The notes beneath the pieces are model-generated. The model was given only the letters and a program-made list of their open reading frames with translations, ran no database searches and was not told the origin of the DNA. The position numbers and the translations under genes are program-made. A DNA stretch of 5,596 bases. It comes from Thermoplasmatota archaeon. Its GTDB lineage: Archaea; Thermoplasmatota; E2; JACPAO01; JAHFTW01. How positions within the stretch are numbered: the stretch's first letter is position 1; every line of letters begins with the position of its first letter. Shown piece by piece: positions 4,082-5,596 of the stretch. The stretch is taken from contig JANQNI010000296.1 of NCBI GenBank assembly GCA_028289805.1, positions 1-5,596 on the forward strand, written 5' to 3'.

Positions 4082-5536
4082 ATGCGTACGCTCCTGCTCA
4101 CGGGCACCCTGATGCTCGTTGCGTTCTCCGGCTGCATCGACAACGCGGCCGACGACGACACACAGAGCCTCGACCTCGGCCTGGCGGGCCCCGGCTCCGT
4201 GGCCGGCCACCCCGCCTTCGGGTACGCCACCAACGAGGACCTGGTGGCGAGCCCCGACGCCGCCGTCCCGCGCCCCCTGCGCGACGCCGCCGGCGAGGTC
4301 ATCCCGCCCGGCGTCGACGCCTGGGTGCGGCCCGAGTACCGCCCCCTCCCCGACCCCCTGTCCGGCATGGACCTGGTGAGCCTCAGCAACGGCTCCAACG
4401 GCACCCAGGGCATCGGCGTCTTCGGCCCCCTGGCCGTCGCCGGCGGCAACCCCCTCCAGGTCATCGACATCACCGACGTGAACAACCCGCACGTCATCGG
4501 TGAGCTGCCGGACGTCCCCGTGCGCGACGCCGACTTCATCCTGTACCCCGACGGCCGCCTCGTCGTGGTCACCGTCCGCAACGACAACCAGCTCTTCTTC
4601 GTGGACATCACGGACGCATACGAGCCGGTCCTGGTCGGCGTGCTCGACACGCCCCACAACAACCACAACCTCGCGGTCGTGCCCGGCACCCCCCTCATCT
4701 ACAACAGCCCCAGCAACAGCGACGGCAACGAGGTCGCCCCGGCCTTCAGCCCGCCGAACTCCGAGGCCGTCGCGTACACGGACATCATCGACGCCAGCGA
4801 CCCCACCAACCCCGTCCTCGTGCAGGAGTGGCAAAACGGCTACGGCTGCCACGACGTCACGTTCTACATGAACCCGGCCGAGCAGAAGTTCCGCGGCTAC
4901 TGCGCCGGCATCGAGGCCCTCCAGATCTGGGACCTCGCCGACCCCCGGCAGCCCACCGTCGTCAGCGAGTGGGGCTGGCCGGCCTTCGGCGTCCACGACA
5001 CGGGCTCGGCGGGCCTGGTCACCTTCGCCCACCTGGCCATGCCGAACCACGACGCCAGCATCCTCATCCTCGGCGACGAGAGCGGCGGCGGCGCGGCGCC
5101 GGCGTGCGACTTCAGCGCCCAGACCCCCACCGGCGACACCGTCACCGGCCCCCTGGGCAACCTGTGGTTCTACGACATCACCGACGAGACGAACCCGGTC
5201 CTCCAGGGCAGCGTCTCCCCCAACGCAGTGGACCAGCGCGGCTCCTGCACCGCCCACTTCGGGCGCGTCATCGAGGACACGAACCACGTCGTCATGGGCT
5301 TCTACAGCGCTGGCGTGACCCTGGTGGACTTCACGGACCCCGAGAACCCGTACATCAAGGAAAGCTACCAGCCCGAGATGACCACGGGACCCTGCCCGCG
5401 CCCCGGACAGGTCCCCGACCTGACGGGGGACGAGGTCTGCCCCGTCTTCGGTTCCTTCTGGGACGTCTGGTACCACAGCGGCTACCTCGTCACGGGCGAC
5501 ATCGAGCACGGCGTGGGCATCCTGGCGCTCACCTGA
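4082..5536 (+). CDS. Secreted LVIVD-repeat beta-propeller lipoprotein
   Basis: The product is 484 residues. It opens with a short signal peptide, basic R2, a hydrophobic core (about 4-15), and lipobox-like 'FSGC' with C18 as the probable lipid-anchored Cys; F at -3 is somewhat unusual. A polar, acidic linker follows. The body has about six LVIVD-type repeats, each with a '[VI]xD[IF]TDxxNPxx' core: 126-141, 171-186, 234-248 (diverged), 280-296, 361-376 and 413-427. Such repeats form beta-propellers in extracellular or periplasmic proteins of mostly unknown function. Blades carry recurring His motifs: 'HNNHN' (192-196), 'CHD' (256-258), 'VHD' (304-306), 'NHD' (322-324), 'CTAHF' (389-393) and 'WYHSGY' (463-468). 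Six Cys lie after the anchor (256, 274, 342, 389, 438, 453), suiting disulfides outside the cell. ATG 4082 begins the signal peptide directly; upstream in-frame ATGs add no recognisable sequence. It is acidic overall. It may bind metal or a cell-surface partner (inference). Confidence 0.88.
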   Translation: MRTLLLTGTLMLVAFSGCIDNAADDDTQSLDLGLAGPGSVAGHPAFGYATNEDLVASPDAAVPRPLRDAAGEVIPPGVDAWVRPEYRPLPDPLSGMDLVSLSNGSNGTQGIGVFGPLAVAGGNPLQVIDITDVNNPHVIGELPDVPVRDADFILYPDGRLVVVTVRNDNQLFFVDITDAYEPVLVGVLDTPHNNHNLAVVPGTPLIYNSPSNSDGNEVAPAFSPPNSEAVAYTDIIDASDPTNPVLVQEWQNGYGCHDVTFYMNPAEQKFRGYCAGIEALQIWDLADPRQPTVVSEWGWPAFGVHDTGSAGLVTFAHLAMPNHDASILILGDESGGGAAPACDFSAQTPTGDTVTGPLGNLWFYDITDETNPVLQGSVSPNAVDQRGSCTAHFGRVIEDTNHVVMGFYSAGVTLVDFTDPENPYIKESYQPEMTTGPCPRPGQVPDLTGDEVCPVFGSFWDVWYHSGYLVTGDIEHGVGILALT

Positions 5537-5596
5537 GCCCGGCGGACGGAACCCGCCCGGGCCGGCCCGCCCGGCCTGCGGGCACGCGCCGCACGA
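5537..5596. other. GC-rich 3' flank of the lipoprotein gene
   Basis: No gene is seen. The stretch is almost entirely G and C and contains a perfect 12-bp palindrome, CGGGCCGGCCCG (5558-5569). There is no T-rich tract before the window ends, so any terminator lies further on or is not recognisable. Confidence 0.4.

Noticed and set aside
3989..5509. Upstream extension of the small membrane protein into a 573-codon minus-strand frame
   Set aside because: The extension is antisense to the lipoprotein gene and is a Val/Gly/Asp-rich shadow. Only the last 66 codons have a ribosome-binding site and membrane helices.
5558..5569. 12-bp perfect palindrome considered as a terminator
   Set aside because: It has no loop, no following T-tract, and such palindromes arise easily in near-pure GC sequence.

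Overview
This is a high-GC stretch of an archaeal chromosome. The archaeal assignment rests on a four-gene cluster, rpl18e-rpl13-rps9-rpoN. L18e and RpoN (the Rpb10 homologue) have no bacterial counterparts, and the S9 and L13 proteins are of the archaeal type. Codon third positions are overwhelmingly G or C. The lineage cannot be fixed from this window; a GC-rich euryarchaeon, possibly in Thermoplasmatota, is my guess and not a result.

Region 1 (1-1859, minus strand) is a compact signalling operon. It reads from 1859 down: a CheY-like response regulator, a Roadblock/LC7 protein, and a large protein joining a KaiC/RecA-like domain, with its Walker A loop lost, to a COG2229-type small GTPase. 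The GTPase runs off the left edge of the window. The regulator and Roadblock genes overlap by 4 bp, and the Roadblock and GTPase genes are 5 bp apart. Roadblock plus COG2229 GTPase is the core pair of bacterial 'conservons' and resembles the MglB/MglA polarity switch. Here it is wired to a phospho-receiver and to a degenerate KaiC-like domain. This is the most interesting part of the window.

Region 2 (1860-2250) is a long divergent intergenic region with candidate promoters at both ends and a GC-rich, hairpin-prone middle. I see no gene in it.

Region 3 (2251-3664, plus strand) is the ribosomal protein/RNA polymerase cluster. It is tightly spaced, with Shine-Dalgarno sequences built into the ends of the upstream genes. 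The usual archaeal neighbours (rpoD before; rpoK, eno and rps2 after) are absent from the positions next to the cluster.

Region 4 (3665-3787) holds three successive hairpins and a pyrimidine tract, probably the cluster's terminator, between convergent genes.

Region 5 (3788-5536) is a divergent pair. One gene encodes a 66-residue two-helix membrane protein on the minus strand. The other encodes a 484-residue secreted lipoprotein with about six LVIVD beta-propeller repeats on the plus strand. They share a 93-bp promoter region with a small dyad next to the lipoprotein start. The last 60 bases are a GC-rich flank with no gene.
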